A stretch of DNA of 64,000 bases from Symsagittifera roscoffensis (GCF_963678635.1 NC_087066.1:5361954-5425953), one strand, 5' to 3'. Shown: positions 41,917 to 54,055, numbered from the stretch's first letter. Translations and numbers: made by a program. Notes: a model not told the origin generated them from the letters alone.

Positions 41917-44900
41917 ATGAATACAGTAAGTCCAAATTTATACAATAATAGTGCGTTTGTGGGGGTGAAATCTCAGAGCAACGAAGTGTTTTATGAGCTC
42001 CAGTGTTCCCATTTTATCCCAAAGACACAGACTACTTGTTATTGTGGACTGGAGTATAAGGAACACACGACAGGTAATTTTTGTTCATGTTGGAGAATTT
42101 TGTTCATTTTTCGTAATTTGATCAGTTTTGGTAATTTTGATCAGTTTTGGTAATTTTGTTCAGTTTAGGCAATTTTGTGATTATGGGTATTTTTTTATTT
42201 TGGGTATTAACTTTTTATTTTTGTTAATTTTGTTCATTTTTGGTAATTTTGTTTACTAAAAATGAACTAAATTTTGTTTAATAGTTTTTTTAGTTTGAGT
42301 AACTTTGTTCATTAGTGGTAATTTTATTCATTTTGGGAAATTTCGTTCATTTTGGAAGCAACGACATCGCCCCATTCCGAAAAAGAAATCAGGAATGTGG
42401 GTTATCGGAAAGCTACTACAGTGCTGATTTAAATTATCCGGACAAAACGAACAAAACTTGAATTTTCAAACGCGTTTTTCTCAAATTGGGTTAAGATTAG
42501 ACAAAAAGTGAAGAAAACAAAAGTCGCTTAGAATTTCACCAGAATTAATATGGTGCCATTTTTTCTCCGAAATTCTCAACAAAAAATTTACCCCAAAAAT
42601 GGGTCATTTTGGCTTTTTTCAATTAATCAAGAATTACGCTGAAACTACGTTGTTAATTGATAAGAAAATTATATCACAGGAAGCCTCTTACGCAGCTCAA
42701 CAAAGTTTAAGAAGGGTTAAATCTTCAAAATTTGCGCAAAAATGTTTAAAATAGATTTTTAAGCAATAATTCTGGCTTTTATATAGTAAAAATCACATTT
42801 AATGACTATCAAGTGAAAAAAGTTTCTCTTAAACTGGTTTTTGGAAATTTAACCCTTCTTAAACTTTGTTGAGCTGCGTAAGAGGCTTCCTGTGATTTAA
42901 TTTTCTTATCAATTAACAAAGTAGTTTCAGCGTAATTCTTGATTAATTGAAAAAAGCCAAAATGACCCATTTTTGTGGTAAATTTTTTGTTGAGAATTTC
43001 GGAGAAAAAATGGCACCATATTAGTTCTGGTGAAATTCTAAGCAACTTTTGTTCTCTTCACTTTTTGTCTAATCTTAACCCAATTTGAGAAAAACGCGTT
43101 TGAAAATTCAAGTTTTGTTCGTTTTGTCCGGATAATTTAAATCAGCACTGTATTATAGCTAGGTTATTTTTTGGTCATATTTGGTCAAAGTTGATTAAGT
43201 AGCGTTCATAATATTCAGAGTGCGAGACAAATTTGGACGCAAACTCAGGCAGCCCAGACCCGAGTATGAGCTATCAGTAGTCCTTAATAGACCAGACATG
43301 TCTGCCGATTCTCCATTTTTTATTGCTCCATTTGTTTGTTCAGCCCCATGCGAGACAGTAATTTTGCTGATAGAAGCATTTTTTGCGACTTAAAGCCATT
43401 TTTTTGACGTCTAGATTTTTAAATTGGTACCCCTATTGCAGCCGAAAGCGGTCAGGCTATGGTAGACTTGAAGCTTTAAGTCAAACGAGAACTTATCCTC
43501 ACACTATCATTGCCATGAGATTGAACACTCTCGATTGACGTTTGCTAAGTGAACTCCTTTCCACTGCTAAGGGACTATTGCTGAATCTGCGGAGTTGCAA
43601 AATGATTGTTTAGCTAATGATTGAGCTGTTTCTTGTTTTTCAGAAGCCATTGGTGTTTACTCAACCAGCTCCAATCAGAACATTAACTGGAATTCCGAAG
43701 AATGCACTTCCAAAAGAGAGTCCAGATGTCGAGGAGTCCTCCTAACGTACCGACATGGAATCATAAACCAGTCGCTCTATCTCCGTCTGGCTTACAACTC
43801 TGAAGCGATCAGTGTGTCAAACTATCTCAAGACATGTTGGCGCAACCGGACCAGAAATTGGAGCGGACCCTCGCTGGTTTTAAATCTCTGCGCTGGAAAC
43901 AAAACGCAGTTCGGGCCATCGCAGAAACGAAGAATACTTGAAGTTCTGTCAGATATTCTCACAATTGGGAATGTTTTGGTCATAACTTCTGCAATTCATA
44001 CTGGATTCACGGAGCTTCTTGGAAAATGCGTGGATCAACGCTGGACTAAAACTGGCGAAAACACAAGGGTTCTGGGAATATGTAACTGGGGAATTGTGAT
44101 GGAAAACGAGGACTTAGTTCGTCAGCATCATTCAGGATCCAAGAGTGTGCTCTCGAACTATCACATTGATAGTAAACCGGACAATGGTAGGTTCTGGCTG
44201 CACAGCAATGTCACTGATTTCCTACTAGTCGACGATGGTACGTGCCTGGATTCGGATGACGTAATCGTTTCGTTCACGTCTCGGCTTTTAGAACAGTTTG
44301 AACTAGAAGTCCCGGTTGCGAATTTGGTTTTCGATGATTCGGAATTTGCAATGAAAATTTGCGGAAAAGCACTTGAAACAAACCAGAATATTTACGTTAT
44401 AGAACGAGGGGGTTCTAAAACTAACGTTTTAAGCGGGTTAATTGATGCTTTGAAGTCTGATACAGGATCTGAATTCAGCATAGAAGAAGTAAAGTCTCAT
44501 GCGTTGCTGGGGCCTGATCAACAAGAGACAATTCAAGATTCAATTTTGAGCAAAATTAATTCCAAGGAGTCGTTAATTTCTCAAATTTTCAAGATTCCTC
44601 TCACCCAAAATGCCGACTTAGCTGTGAACTTTGTTCTAAACAGATGTCTGGAATCCATATCCGATCCGTTCAAAAAACTCCAGAAAACGTATCTGTGGAA
44701 CCGAGCGTCTGTTTGCGAAGATGTCTGCGTAAGCAATAATCTGGACTCAAATCAAGAGATCGACGCTTTGGTTGAGGCCTCGAGATGTTTGGTGGACGGA
44801 AATGCTCAGTTTTGTCGGATTTACGTTAGCTTCAATCTGCTAGATTTCGACTATTTCGGCCATGAAGATAGGCTCTGCAAATTATACAAGGAAGTTTTCC

Positions 44901-47900
44901 AATCGAATGAAAGTCTGATTTTGAGCAAGATTTTTATGAATTTTCTGCCGGCTGGAAAGTTTCCCTTCTCGTTTGATAAACCATTGGACTCCAAGGACGT
45001 TGATCAGTTGAAGCTCTTCCTCAAACAAGTGTCCAGCAAATTAAATTTGGACGTCAAAATCCACTTCGAAGGTGATCTTGAGGAACGAAGGGTTAAAAAC
45101 TCGATGCGAGAATTGTTCATTTTCAGTCTTTTAACAGAAAAGTACGAATTAGCCGAAGAATTGTGGATATACTTACCAAATAAAATCACGACTTGTCTCT
45201 TCGCAGCAGCGGTTTTGACTCAAATTGGAAGTCGCTTCCATAAAAGGAAGTTGGATTTGCAGAAAAATTTCGAAGAGGTAGAAAAAGCAGGGCGGCATTT
45301 CGAAGCGAAGGCTTCAGAGATGATTGAGTTTTGCCACAGAAGGGATCCGGACAGAACTGGCGCTTGTATGAAGATCAAGTATCCGGACTGGTCTGATATG
45401 GATATGGCTGGCTTCGCGCAGAGCTGTGGAAGCTCAAGGTAACGCAATGCATCACTATTTTGTGTCTGCACGGTCACAAAAGTTGTGTTCTGAACTTTGA
45501 TACACTGACATATTTCAATTTTTAAACAATCAGGTTGAAATTTCTTTAGCTTTATAGTCAGTTTTACCTCTCCATAAAAGTGATAGAAAATTAGATATTA
45601 ATAAGTACCGACCGATATCTCTTTTAAGCAGCTGTAGTAAAGTAATAGAAAAATTATGCAGTTTCGTTTGTACAATTATTGCCAAAAAATTCAACTTGCT
45701 CTATGATGGTCAGTATGGATTTCGCGAAAAAAAAATAGACAATCGATGTGCTAGCGGAATTAACTGAGCGAGCGCCTTCGCTTAGGGACTAACAGAAAAA
45801 TCGACGCTAGCGGAATACGTGGGAACTGTTATAAATGGCTTGAAATTTATTTGTCTAATAGGTATCAGTGCGTTCAGGTCAATAATCAAACTTTTGGCTG
45901 GTTGCCCATAGATACAAGGGTACCGCAGGGCTCCGTTTTTTACCATCTTCTTCTTATTTTCATGAATGACCTGCATCTCTCTTCGACTGATTCAAATGTT
46001 TTTCTTTTTGCTGATGATACAAATGTGGCATGTAAAAGTTCGTGCTTTGATATATTTCAAAAAGATTCAACGAATGTTTCTAAATGGTTATGAGCAAAAT
46101 AAATTAACACTCGACTCAGATAAAGTAACTCTATTAACTTTTAGTAAAAATGGAACTGCTTCTCATTTCAAACTCATCTGGCTGGAATTATGTATGAGCC
46201 GAAGCCATCCTGTGAATATCTGGGTGTTGTACTGGATTACAAATTATTTGTTTCATATTCAAAAAATTAAAACGAAACTAGGGCGTCATTGTGGCATTGT
46301 TTCAAAAGTGCGTCAATATGTTCCAACGTCAATTTTACTCAAATACTACCCATCGAATATCAAACCAATAATACAATACGGTTTGCTTGTGTATGGGGGA
46401 ACCGTTTTTTATCTTTTGAACCAATTTTTTATGTTAGAGCGAAAAATTGTTCGAATTATTTTTCAAGAGAAAGTATGATAGTATAACACAATTTTTTTAT
46501 AACACAAAATCCTAACGGTACATGAACTTTAATTATACGATTAATTGAAGTTTTGCCTCCGATCTTTAAATCATAGACACCAAATTTTTTTCTTACATTT
46601 AATATTTTCCCCGAAAAAATTTGCGTATAGAAGCAAAAGTTCCAAAAAACAATTATTTGTTCCTGTTTTGTAAAAATCAATCAAAATCATGCTCTCTAAC
46701 CAATAGAGGTCCAAAATTGCTTAATATAATGAGGAATAACAATCTGTTGCCTGAAAAAATTGGTAAAATGACCAAAATTGAAGATTCAAATTTCGTATAC
46801 AAGTTCAAAAATAATTTTATACTAGGAAAAATTGATTTAATACATTCCCTTTTAAAATTTAATATATTTTTTTGAACATATTATATTGGCTTAATGCTAT
46901 CAAAGCACCTCTTTTTTTTCAAATTTTTTTTTTGATTTCCTTATTAAGGGTTTTGAATTATATCGCATTAGTAATCCGGCGAAATCAGTGAAAACTAAAC
47001 AGTATTGGCTCGTTTGTGAATTAATTTGTTATAATTATTTTAAAAGTATATTTTTTGTTCCGTTTTTTTTCTCTTTTTTTATCTAAATTTATCACCAAGT
47101 TATTCGAGAGACTAAAGTGAGGGAAGAGGCTTGCAATAGCTTGTCTTCATGGCTTACAAGCTTCAATGGTCTAATTTATAACGTAAAAACTTAGTTTTTC
47201 TCTAGTAACCAAAAACCCAAAAAAAAATCCAAAAAAATTGAAAATTTTTTTTAAAAGTTTTTTTTTGGTTTTTCAAATCAATTTTCTACAAAAATTGTTT
47301 TTCAAATTGTGCTCCTTTTATCACACCACGCCGAAAAAAAAACGACTTTAACTTGAAAAATTTTGTATTTATTGTTAAGATTATGGGTGGAAGGAACATC
47401 CTGTGCTACTTTCACAGTTACTGAATATCCTTGCTTTCATTTTTGGCTTCCTTTTTTTTGAGTTTTGTCAAAAAATTTTGCCTTTTAGAGCATATGTTCT
47501 TGGCATATATAGATGAAACTCTTGATATGAGCGAGCTGATCTTTTCAAACACAGTCTAACTGTTCTTAATACTGTAAACTTCAGAATTTAAAAACGTTGC
47601 TTTATTCCAGAGAGTTCCTCTCGACGGAAGCATGCACCCATTTCACCCAGCAAAGATGGTACCACTTCATTCACCCGGGAGAACACATGGCTAAAATAGG
47701 ACTCTGTGCCGTCTTTCCCTTCCTGTGTGTACTGCTGTTGCTGGATGTGGATGACAACCACGAGGACAAACTGACCAAGAGGCTAAAGAGCGGACATAAT
47801 GCATGGAAGAGAACGAAACGATTCTACAGGTGGATGAATATTGCTTTTGATTGGTGCTGTAATTTTGTGGATCTTTTTTTTTGCTTGAGCCTTTTTTACG

Positions 47901-50269
47901 TTAATAGAGCTCAAAAGTGTGACAACTGTAAATTAAGCTCGTCTGTCTCTTGATTGTTAAACACCCCGTATGATGTAATATCACACAAATTCGAGTCGGG
48001 TTTTTGTAATATAAATGAAACATGCAATTCCGTTGACATGTGAAAAAAGAAAGACGTTTTATTTTAGGTGCCCGGTAACAATCTTCATGCTGAACCAGCT
48101 GTACAACCTCATCTTTGTCGTCCTTTTTGGAGTGATGATTTGTCAAGAGCAAGATTCGGATTTCATGGCTCTCGAAATAGCCATCCTTTCCTACGCTGGC
48201 ATCCAAGTGCTGGAGAAAATGCGCTATGTCGTCCTGTTTCGTGTAACTGGATCAAAAAACTGGACCAGGATTCCTTTGATTATAAGTCTGTCTGCTTACA
48301 TTTTACTTCTGGCTGCTTTTGTAGGTCGGTTAATTCCTGGGAGCGATCAAGACAATGTGGCTCAGTGTCTATACATTCTCAGTTTTTGCATGTTTGCATG
48401 CAAAAGCATGCAGATGTCATTTTTGAGCAAAAGCGTTGGACGAAAAATGATTATTTTGCAGCAAATGCTCCCAGACTTGATGCATTACGCTCTAATTATG
48501 CTGCTCTTCAGTATTCTCTACGGCGTGGCTTCCTTGGCGCTCATTAGGAACCAGTTTGGGGAGCTGGATGATTTCATGTACTGGTGGATGATAGTGTTCA
48601 GACCAGTTCTGCAGTTGTTCGGGGATCTCTATCTCGAGGACTTGCAAATCGCGACATCCTCGGGATCCGAGAAGAGTCTGCCCTCGGGGTTCGAAGGCGA
48701 AGTTAGTGTGGCACTGGTTCTGATGTGTGTATACCTTTTGATTGTGGGAGTATTGTTGTTAACGTGGTTGATAGCTGTGTTTGTGAACAAGTATAGACAG
48801 CTGGAGATTGATGCGCACAAATTGTTGCTGATCCAACAGTACTACCTTGGTAAGTTTCACTCATTCAATGTCACGTTCATTTTTAACTGCTTCTGGATCT
48901 TCATTTTGAAAACTGAATTGAATTGAATTTAATATGGGTTCGTCCTGGACCAGAAAACTATAAAAAAGTTTTCGTGCTCATGAGCGAATTTGGTTTAATC
49001 GAGTTAATCTCATCAATTGCTTCATAAACCAGGTGTAAAAAGCATGTTTGGTATATGTTTTTTTTTCACCTGGTTTATGGAGCATTTGGATGAGATGAAA
49101 CCAATTAAACCAAATTCGCTCGCCTGATTCTGGCAATGATTAGACCTAAAGTTTTTTTCACTATTTGGCTCGGCCGTATTTTGCTAGATTAGTTTTATGG
49201 TTAATCGTAGAGATGGTTGCATTAGGTTTTTCAATTAGCCGATTACGATTTATGTGATAATACTTAGCGGTGATCAGAAAAATGTCAATCCCACCATTGA
49301 AAGCCGGATGATGATGATGATGATGGTGGTGGTGACATCAAACTCCTGAAGCTGATGATGATGATAAATGATTAGTTTCTACTTTTCTGTTTTGGTGTTT
49401 TTCAGTGCACGAGTACTTCGAGCGGTCAGCAGTTCCCCCTCCCTTCGTCATCATTCCGTTCTCAGTGTTCTGGTTGAAAGCCATCTACAAACAGAAGCTC
49501 CCAGATGGAAGTGACTTCACTCGGGGATACAAGAATAATGTGAGAGAGATACCCCAGTTGATCCAGTGGGAGAGTGGCCAGATATCTGATCTGTTGAGGA
49601 TGAAGAAAACGGCCAAGAGTGAGCACTTGTTCCAGATGGAAGCAACGTCTGCCGACTCTAGAATTGACAGTGGTAGGCTGCATTCCAAATATATGTTCCT
49701 ATAAGTAATTCTCAAACACTTAAAACACGCGGAAAACTTGTAAATGCATATTTTTGAAAGCACCTGATGCATATGCAATGCGTTTTTTTAAGTAGGTTGC
49801 AAACTTCTCTGTTTCTTTCTAATACTCTTTTATTGATGCTCAAATGATTTTTTAAGTGCCTCAGCGCAGAGCTTATTCATCCAAAACAAGAAAAACACAT
49901 GGGAAGTAATAGGTGTTAGCGTACTTGAACATATACAGTGAATAAGCTCTTTGAACCTAGAATGTTTTGAGGTTTGAGCTGTCATTTTGATTGTGATACT
50001 TTCTAGGCGACTTCAAAAGCGAAAATACAGCAAGACCCACCCTCAAGCCAGCCAATGAATCGGGCGAAGCGAAAAGCTTCGAAATGTTTCAAGACATTCT
50101 ATCTCAGCAAACGAAGAAGTTGGAGACTATAGGAGAGCAAATAGCTCTCACCCAATATTCTATCCAGTCTCTGAAAGAACGAAAGTCCAGAAGGAAGTCA
50201 AGAGTACGCGATGAGGACCAGAGACAGGAGTCCAGTCTCGTGTCAAGGTCTTCGTCAGCAAAGAAGTGA
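41917..50269 (+). CDS. TRPM-type cation channel (6 exons)
   Basis: Exons 41917-42073, 43644-45438, 47611-47829, 48068-48849, 49406-49672 and 50007-50269. All have GT-AG borders and the phases match, giving 1160 residues, in the TRPM range. The N-terminal part has the TRPM homology region: CYCGLEY, then PSLVLNLCAGNKTQFGPSQ, HTGFTELLG, LGICNWGIV and FLLVDDGT. Exons 3 and 4 hold the membrane domain: pre-S1 and S1 hydrophobic stretches, MILQQMLPDL-like linker, pore FGDLYLEDL, and S6 LLTWLIAVFVNKY with a TRP-helix region. Exon 5 has the SAVPPPFVIIPF motif found after the TRP box. Exon 6 ends in a short coiled coil (DILSQQTKKLETIGEQIALT) and a basic tail. No kinase or Nudix domain is present. It is a plasma- or organelle-membrane cation channel; I cannot assign the TRPM subtype. 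The N-terminal core is clearly diverged. Confidence 0.9.
42080..42350 (+). repeat. degenerate TTTTGGTAATTTTGTTCA minisatellite in TRPM intron 1
   Basis: More than ten imperfect copies of an approximately 18-bp TTTTGGTAATTTTGTTCA unit directly after the exon 1 donor site. T-rich on the + strand. Confidence 0.75.
42419..43150. mobile_element. foldback MITE, TA target site, ~305-bp inverted repeats
   Basis: CAGTGCTGATTTAAATTATC at 42419 and its reverse complement ending at 43150 begin arms of about 305 bp (42419-42722 and 42848-43150), separated by about 125 bp. The flanks are TA on both sides (42417-42418 and 43151-43152), as for Tc1/mariner-type insertions. No transposase is encoded. It sits in TRPM intron 1. 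The arms have only scattered mismatches, so it could fold into a long hairpin in the pre-mRNA. Confidence 0.88.
45563..46875 (+). pseudogene. dead LINE reverse-transcriptase fragment in TRPM intron 2
   Basis: In shifting frames: PLHKSDRKLDINKYRPISLL and SCSKVIEKL near 45563-45660, YGFREKK at 45715, PIDTRVPQGSVFYHLL near 45905, FADDTN near 46010 (the RT catalytic box), NKLTLDSDKV near 46100, and RGPKLLNIM near 46705 with YKFKNNFILGK near 46800, the typical end of non-LTR RTs. At least three frameshifts or stops are present. It lacks the endonuclease, so it is a 5'-truncated insertion in sense orientation. Confidence 0.83.
47040..47420 (+). repeat. dispersed hairpin element, copy 5, in TRPM intron 2
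   Basis: Contains GGCTTGCAATAGCTTG (47130), CTTTTATCACACCACGCC (47315) and GGAACATCCTGTGCTACTTT at 47393, the same order as in the 37.1-37.5 kb copy. The stem-loop is partly decayed. Confidence 0.6.
48982..49121. mobile_element. short inverted-repeat element (140 bp) in TRPM intron 4
   Basis: GAGCGAATTTGGTTTAAT ... TAAACCAGGTG pairs with CACCTGGTTTA ... ATTAAACCAAATTCGCTC. The arms are about 53 bp with a spacer of about 30 bp. Probably a MITE; no clear target-site duplication. Confidence 0.75.
49308..49368 (+). repeat. GAT/GGT trinucleotide microsatellite
   Basis: Runs of ATG/GAT with GGT interruptions in TRPM intron 4, just upstream of the exon 5 acceptor. Confidence 0.85.
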
Positions 50270-51800
50270 CTATTGTAGTAGCTGAAGTATTAATGATTTC
50301 AATTCAATTTACATAAAATTTTGAATTTCTAATGCAAATTCAATTTGGCATTCGCAATTACATGAATTAGACGATAACTGACTTTTCTTAAATTTTTGTG
50401 CCAAACAAAAATCTCAAAACAGCAATGGATATTGAGGGTTCCTTGGTTCCTAGTTTCACACGGTTGCGATTGACAAGCGCTATCAAATCAGAACATAATT
50501 TTTTTATTAGGGTAATAACTGGTCTAGCAGAATCAATTTGTCGTTTGGTAGTTTTGTATATAATTCATTCAAATTCAATGCTGGTTCTGAGCTTTTTTGA
50601 CGCAAAGTGAACTCACATGCTCGGGACCACAAAGGACGTGAGTTAGAAACCTACCTATAATTTCGGACTATTGTGTATCTGCTTTTTCGTCGACTCAGTT
50701 TCAAGAATTTTTTTTTAAATTCAGCCTATTCTCTGTTCTACAATGTTTATTTCATTATTTTCAAAATGCAGATTATAGACATCAGATTTTTTAAATTTTA
50801 AAATTTGTTAGGGCTGAAATTTTTTTTTTTCGTGATTTGACTTAAGATTTTTTTTCAAGTTCAGTTCATTTTTCTTTGTTAAAAGGAGGGCAAACTCCAC
50901 TATCCAAGAGCGAAAGTGTAAAGGTCACGAAAAACGTAATCTTCTTCTAGTTTCACAAGCGGAATTTATTTTTCAGGTTTCTCAGCGAATTAAAAAAGAA
51001 TAATTATTGATTCAATTTTCTCAAATTGGGTTAATTTTCTGTCAAAAAATGTTCAACCATAAATTCAGCTTAAAATTTAAAGAGCCTTCATTACATATTT
51101 TTTGCTTTAAAATTTGAAAGTTGAAGTTGTTTTCAAAAATAAGTCAGTTTAGTTTATTGTTTCCTTGCGTTCCTGGACTTCTTCTTACTGTCTGTTTGCT
51201 ATGTTTTCATTGCAACTCTAGCAAAAAATAAATGCTTTTCTCATTTTTTTTATTGTTATTGTCAGTTTTTCAAAAAAATGGGCACATGGAAAACCCACAA
51301 TAAATATATATTTTTTGTACTGCTAGTGGTGCGAAACTTATTTGATGGGTTCCTTGCCACACAACATTCTGAACCCCGTTGCTCGCTCTTTTCAACCATC
51401 GAATGACCCTGTGCCTTGTTTTTGGTATCATTATCATTCAACTGTGCTGGATCTCGCAATTATTTCTTCTGGCTTTTCACATCATCTCGTTTGTGTTCTG
51501 TTGATGTTTTGATTGAGGACAACCACGGATCATCTCTCATCTCTATTGTCCAGTCTAGTGCGTCTCGATCGTTCTAGGAATTGCGTCAGCAGGAGCAATA
51601 CGAAATTGATCTGAAGATGTCACTTCTCATCAATGATATCTTTTTTAAACTGATATCTTTTTTAAACTCATGGTCAGTACCAAGCATGGCGTTAGCGGGA
51701 GAATCGTGAAGCGGAGATGGTGATGCCATTGTGATGATATAATCGCCAAATATGGCTATTCAGAAACTCCTGTAAATTTTGTCTCATCAAAAATCAACAG
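50270..51800. other. intergenic after TRPM, no gene seen
   Basis: T-rich sequence with short frames. A GCTAGTGGTGCGAAACTT stretch at 51321 resembles the GCGAAGC hairpin context but lacks the second arm. Nothing else is recognisable. Confidence 0.45.
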
Positions 51801-51812
51801 TCCTTGAAATGA

Positions 51813-52250
51813 GCATATCAAACTGATCCAAGCCAGACAGTAGAACTACAATTAAAATACTTAATACCAACTAGAGACATTCAAGTGCATTCTAAAGCAA
51901 AAACACCAGATGTAACAACATCAGATTTTGAGTTGCCGAAAGGAAATGTTATAGCTAGTGAAGGACATCAAATTAATCCAGAACTAGTCACAGCTTCAAG
52001 ATTCTATTCAACTCTTCACTCAGAAGTACAATGGGTCTTAACGTACAAGAAGTAGGAGCGTCACCGAAAATATTTTTTTTTCAGACTCATGAAACTATTC
52101 CAAGTAAGCTCTGTACAGTGCAGTGATCCAAGGAATAACTTACTTAGTTATAAGTTATAAAGACGATATGTTACCTGTAAATCTAGAACAAGAACAGAGA
52201 AAAGATGTAGATATCAAGAAAGTTGTTGAATGGATTACCAAATGAAATAA
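51813..52250 (+). pseudogene. coding-like relic, possibly LTR-retroelement
   Basis: 51813-52055 is an ATG-less open frame of 80 codons with non-random composition (TRDIQVHSKAKTPDVTTSDF, then ELPKGNVIASEG). Further on, about 52155-52240 reads LPVNLEQEQRKDVDIKKVVE in an open stretch that resembles the linker between RNase H and integrase in LTR retrotransposons. The ELPxGxVI...PE and HETI, DVDIKK pattern also faintly recalls actin. Neither assignment is secure. Stops separate the pieces, so it is not a working gene. Confidence 0.3.
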
Positions 52251-52783
52251 TGATGATTTATTGTGATGTACATTTTTCAAAGTTGACCGGATTTTGATGG
52301 CAGAAATTGGCATCGATACTTACTGGCTCGTAAACCTCACCGTGAAAAGAAGAGCAATGAGGCATGACACACCTCTTGCGTTTGATTGAATTATTATCGA
52401 TTATAATCAATTAAAAGTAGGTTATTTATTACCCAATAAAATTTTTGTAAATAATTCGAAAAATACTTTGTAATTGTTTAAAAGAGTTAGTATTGCTGAG
52501 AAAAACAATAGTTTATCGATCGCTTTTAACGATTATTGATTTTCATGTAGACTGACAACGATTCATTTTTACCCATAAAACGCCTGTGTGGGGTAGGTTT
52601 TTTCTGGCATTATTTTGATCGCCGTATAATATTTCTTGCAAAGTGATAATTTATGCTGGTTAGTTCTTAATTATTAGGTGGGAACTTTTATAATTGTATG
52701 ATTTGGAAAAGTTTTTGTGTACATCCTCTTGTGATTATTTTTCTGTTTGAGATAATCCTGGTATATTTTATTTTGTAAGTGAT

Positions 52784-52800
52784 GCGAATCACCGCTTCGC
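52784..52800 (+). repeat. hairpin GCGAATC-ACC-GCTTCGC
   Basis: Third member of the GCGAAGC family (AAGTGATGCGAATCACC context), with one stem mismatch. Confidence 0.5.
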
Positions 52801-52871
52801 CTGATTGTTTTAAGCCTTTTTCTCAAAGGTTCTTTTTCTGAAGATGTTTTAGTTACTGCCACTTTGAAACC

Positions 52872-53189
52872 ATGCATTTAAGCAATATTGAGGCTTCAAT
52901 GTCTACTCAATACCTTACCTCTGACGCCGAATTTAAATATTTTTGGACCGAAGATGTCCTTTTGAAGGAGTCTGTAAGTAATGCAGCAGTCTCCTTAGCT
53001 AGAGCCTTCCTGGCCGCATTTGCATCTTATTAGCATAACAAGGGAGACATGGGCAGGGCCAAAACGGAAGTTATTAGTTCATATTCAGTTGCGTGTCTGA
53101 AGCATTTTACGATTATGTCTGATGCAGTTGACAGAAAGCTTCTTGACAGAAATCTACAGAACTTCAATTTATTGCAAATGCGCTACTAA
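52872..53189 (+). pseudogene. unrecognised ORF of 105 codons with one internal stop
   Basis: From ATG 52872 (MHLSNIEASMSTQYL) the frame runs through FKYFWTEDVLLKESVSNAAV and SLARAFLAAFASY, a TAG at 53031-53033, then NKGDMGRAKTEVISSYS and DRKLLDRNLQNFNLLQMRY to TAA 53187. The amino-acid composition looks coding, with little low complexity. GTAAGT occurs at 52974, so part could be an exon of a spliced gene. I do not recognise the family. Confidence 0.3.
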
Positions 53190-53576
53190 TTAGGAGAGAC
53201 TGATATTTAGAAAGGAAGTTTGTGCAAGTAAAAATAGCAAATAAAAGCATTTAAAAAATTGGCATTTTTTTCATAAGTCTTTATTTATAAAGGATAGAAT
53301 AAATGAATTTTTCTAAAAAGGTGCTAATGACTAGGAGCGCGTTCAACAGTGTCGAAGTACAACAGTGCCGAAATTGAAAATGTGTTCAGCAGTGCCAAAA
53401 ATTGATCATATTTGAAAATTATGCATGTGGTTTTGGAGCGAAACCGAGAGGAAAGTTTGACAATTTTGTGAGTTAATTGCTTGTTTAAAAAGATTTTTGA
53501 CGCCGCCAAGGGCATGCGCAGAAATAATTTTCTGGAAGAAGGAGGCGGTTTTTCGAAAAATTCTGAAGATTTTGTT

Positions 53577-53640
53577 CAGGGGCGGATCTAGAATTTTTTC
53601 GAGGGGGGGGGGGTTTCAAAAAAAATTTAAAAATTGTGTC
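53577..53640. mobile_element. possible hAT-type terminal sequence
   Basis: CAGGGGCGGATCTAGAATTT followed by a run of G resembles the CAGNGGCGGATC ends of many invertebrate hAT-like elements. I did not find a convincing matching end; the G/C-rich stretch at 54115-54145 is a candidate only. Confidence 0.35.
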
Positions 53641-53856
53641 GGCTTTTTTAGGTCGACCAAATTGATTTTCCGAGCTCTCAGAAAGGACTAAAAAGACCAT
53701 GTTTCTGCAAAAAAAAGGGTTTGGCCATGTTTTGGCGTTTAAGGCATTTTTTTGAAAAGTTTTGACCAAAACATTGAAATTAGCTCCCCCCTCAAAATTA
53801 GTATTCATTGGCGCCAAAGAAGCTTTTAGAATTTTACGGGTCCGTCACCAAAAATG

Positions 53857-54055
53857 ATAGTACAAAGGGGGGACCGACCGAAGGCGATTTTAGAAATCTT
53901 TTCAGGTTGGTCAGCCTAAACTGGATGTCAAAAAGTTATACCAAAGTTATAGCAAATTTATGCCCTTTGGTATACTTTTAAGACATCCAGTTTAGGCTGA
54001 CCATCCTCAAAAATGTTCTTAAAGCGCCTTCGGTCGGTCCCCCCCTTTGTACTAT
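53857..54055. mobile_element. inverted-repeat element (199 bp, ~90-bp arms)
   Basis: ATAGTACAAAGGGGGGACCG and its reverse complement end the element. The arms share GACCGACCGAAGGCG and GGTCAGCCTAAACTGGATGT and flank a short loop (TATAGCAAATTTATGCC region). It is probably a MITE nested near the hAT-like end. Confidence 0.85.
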
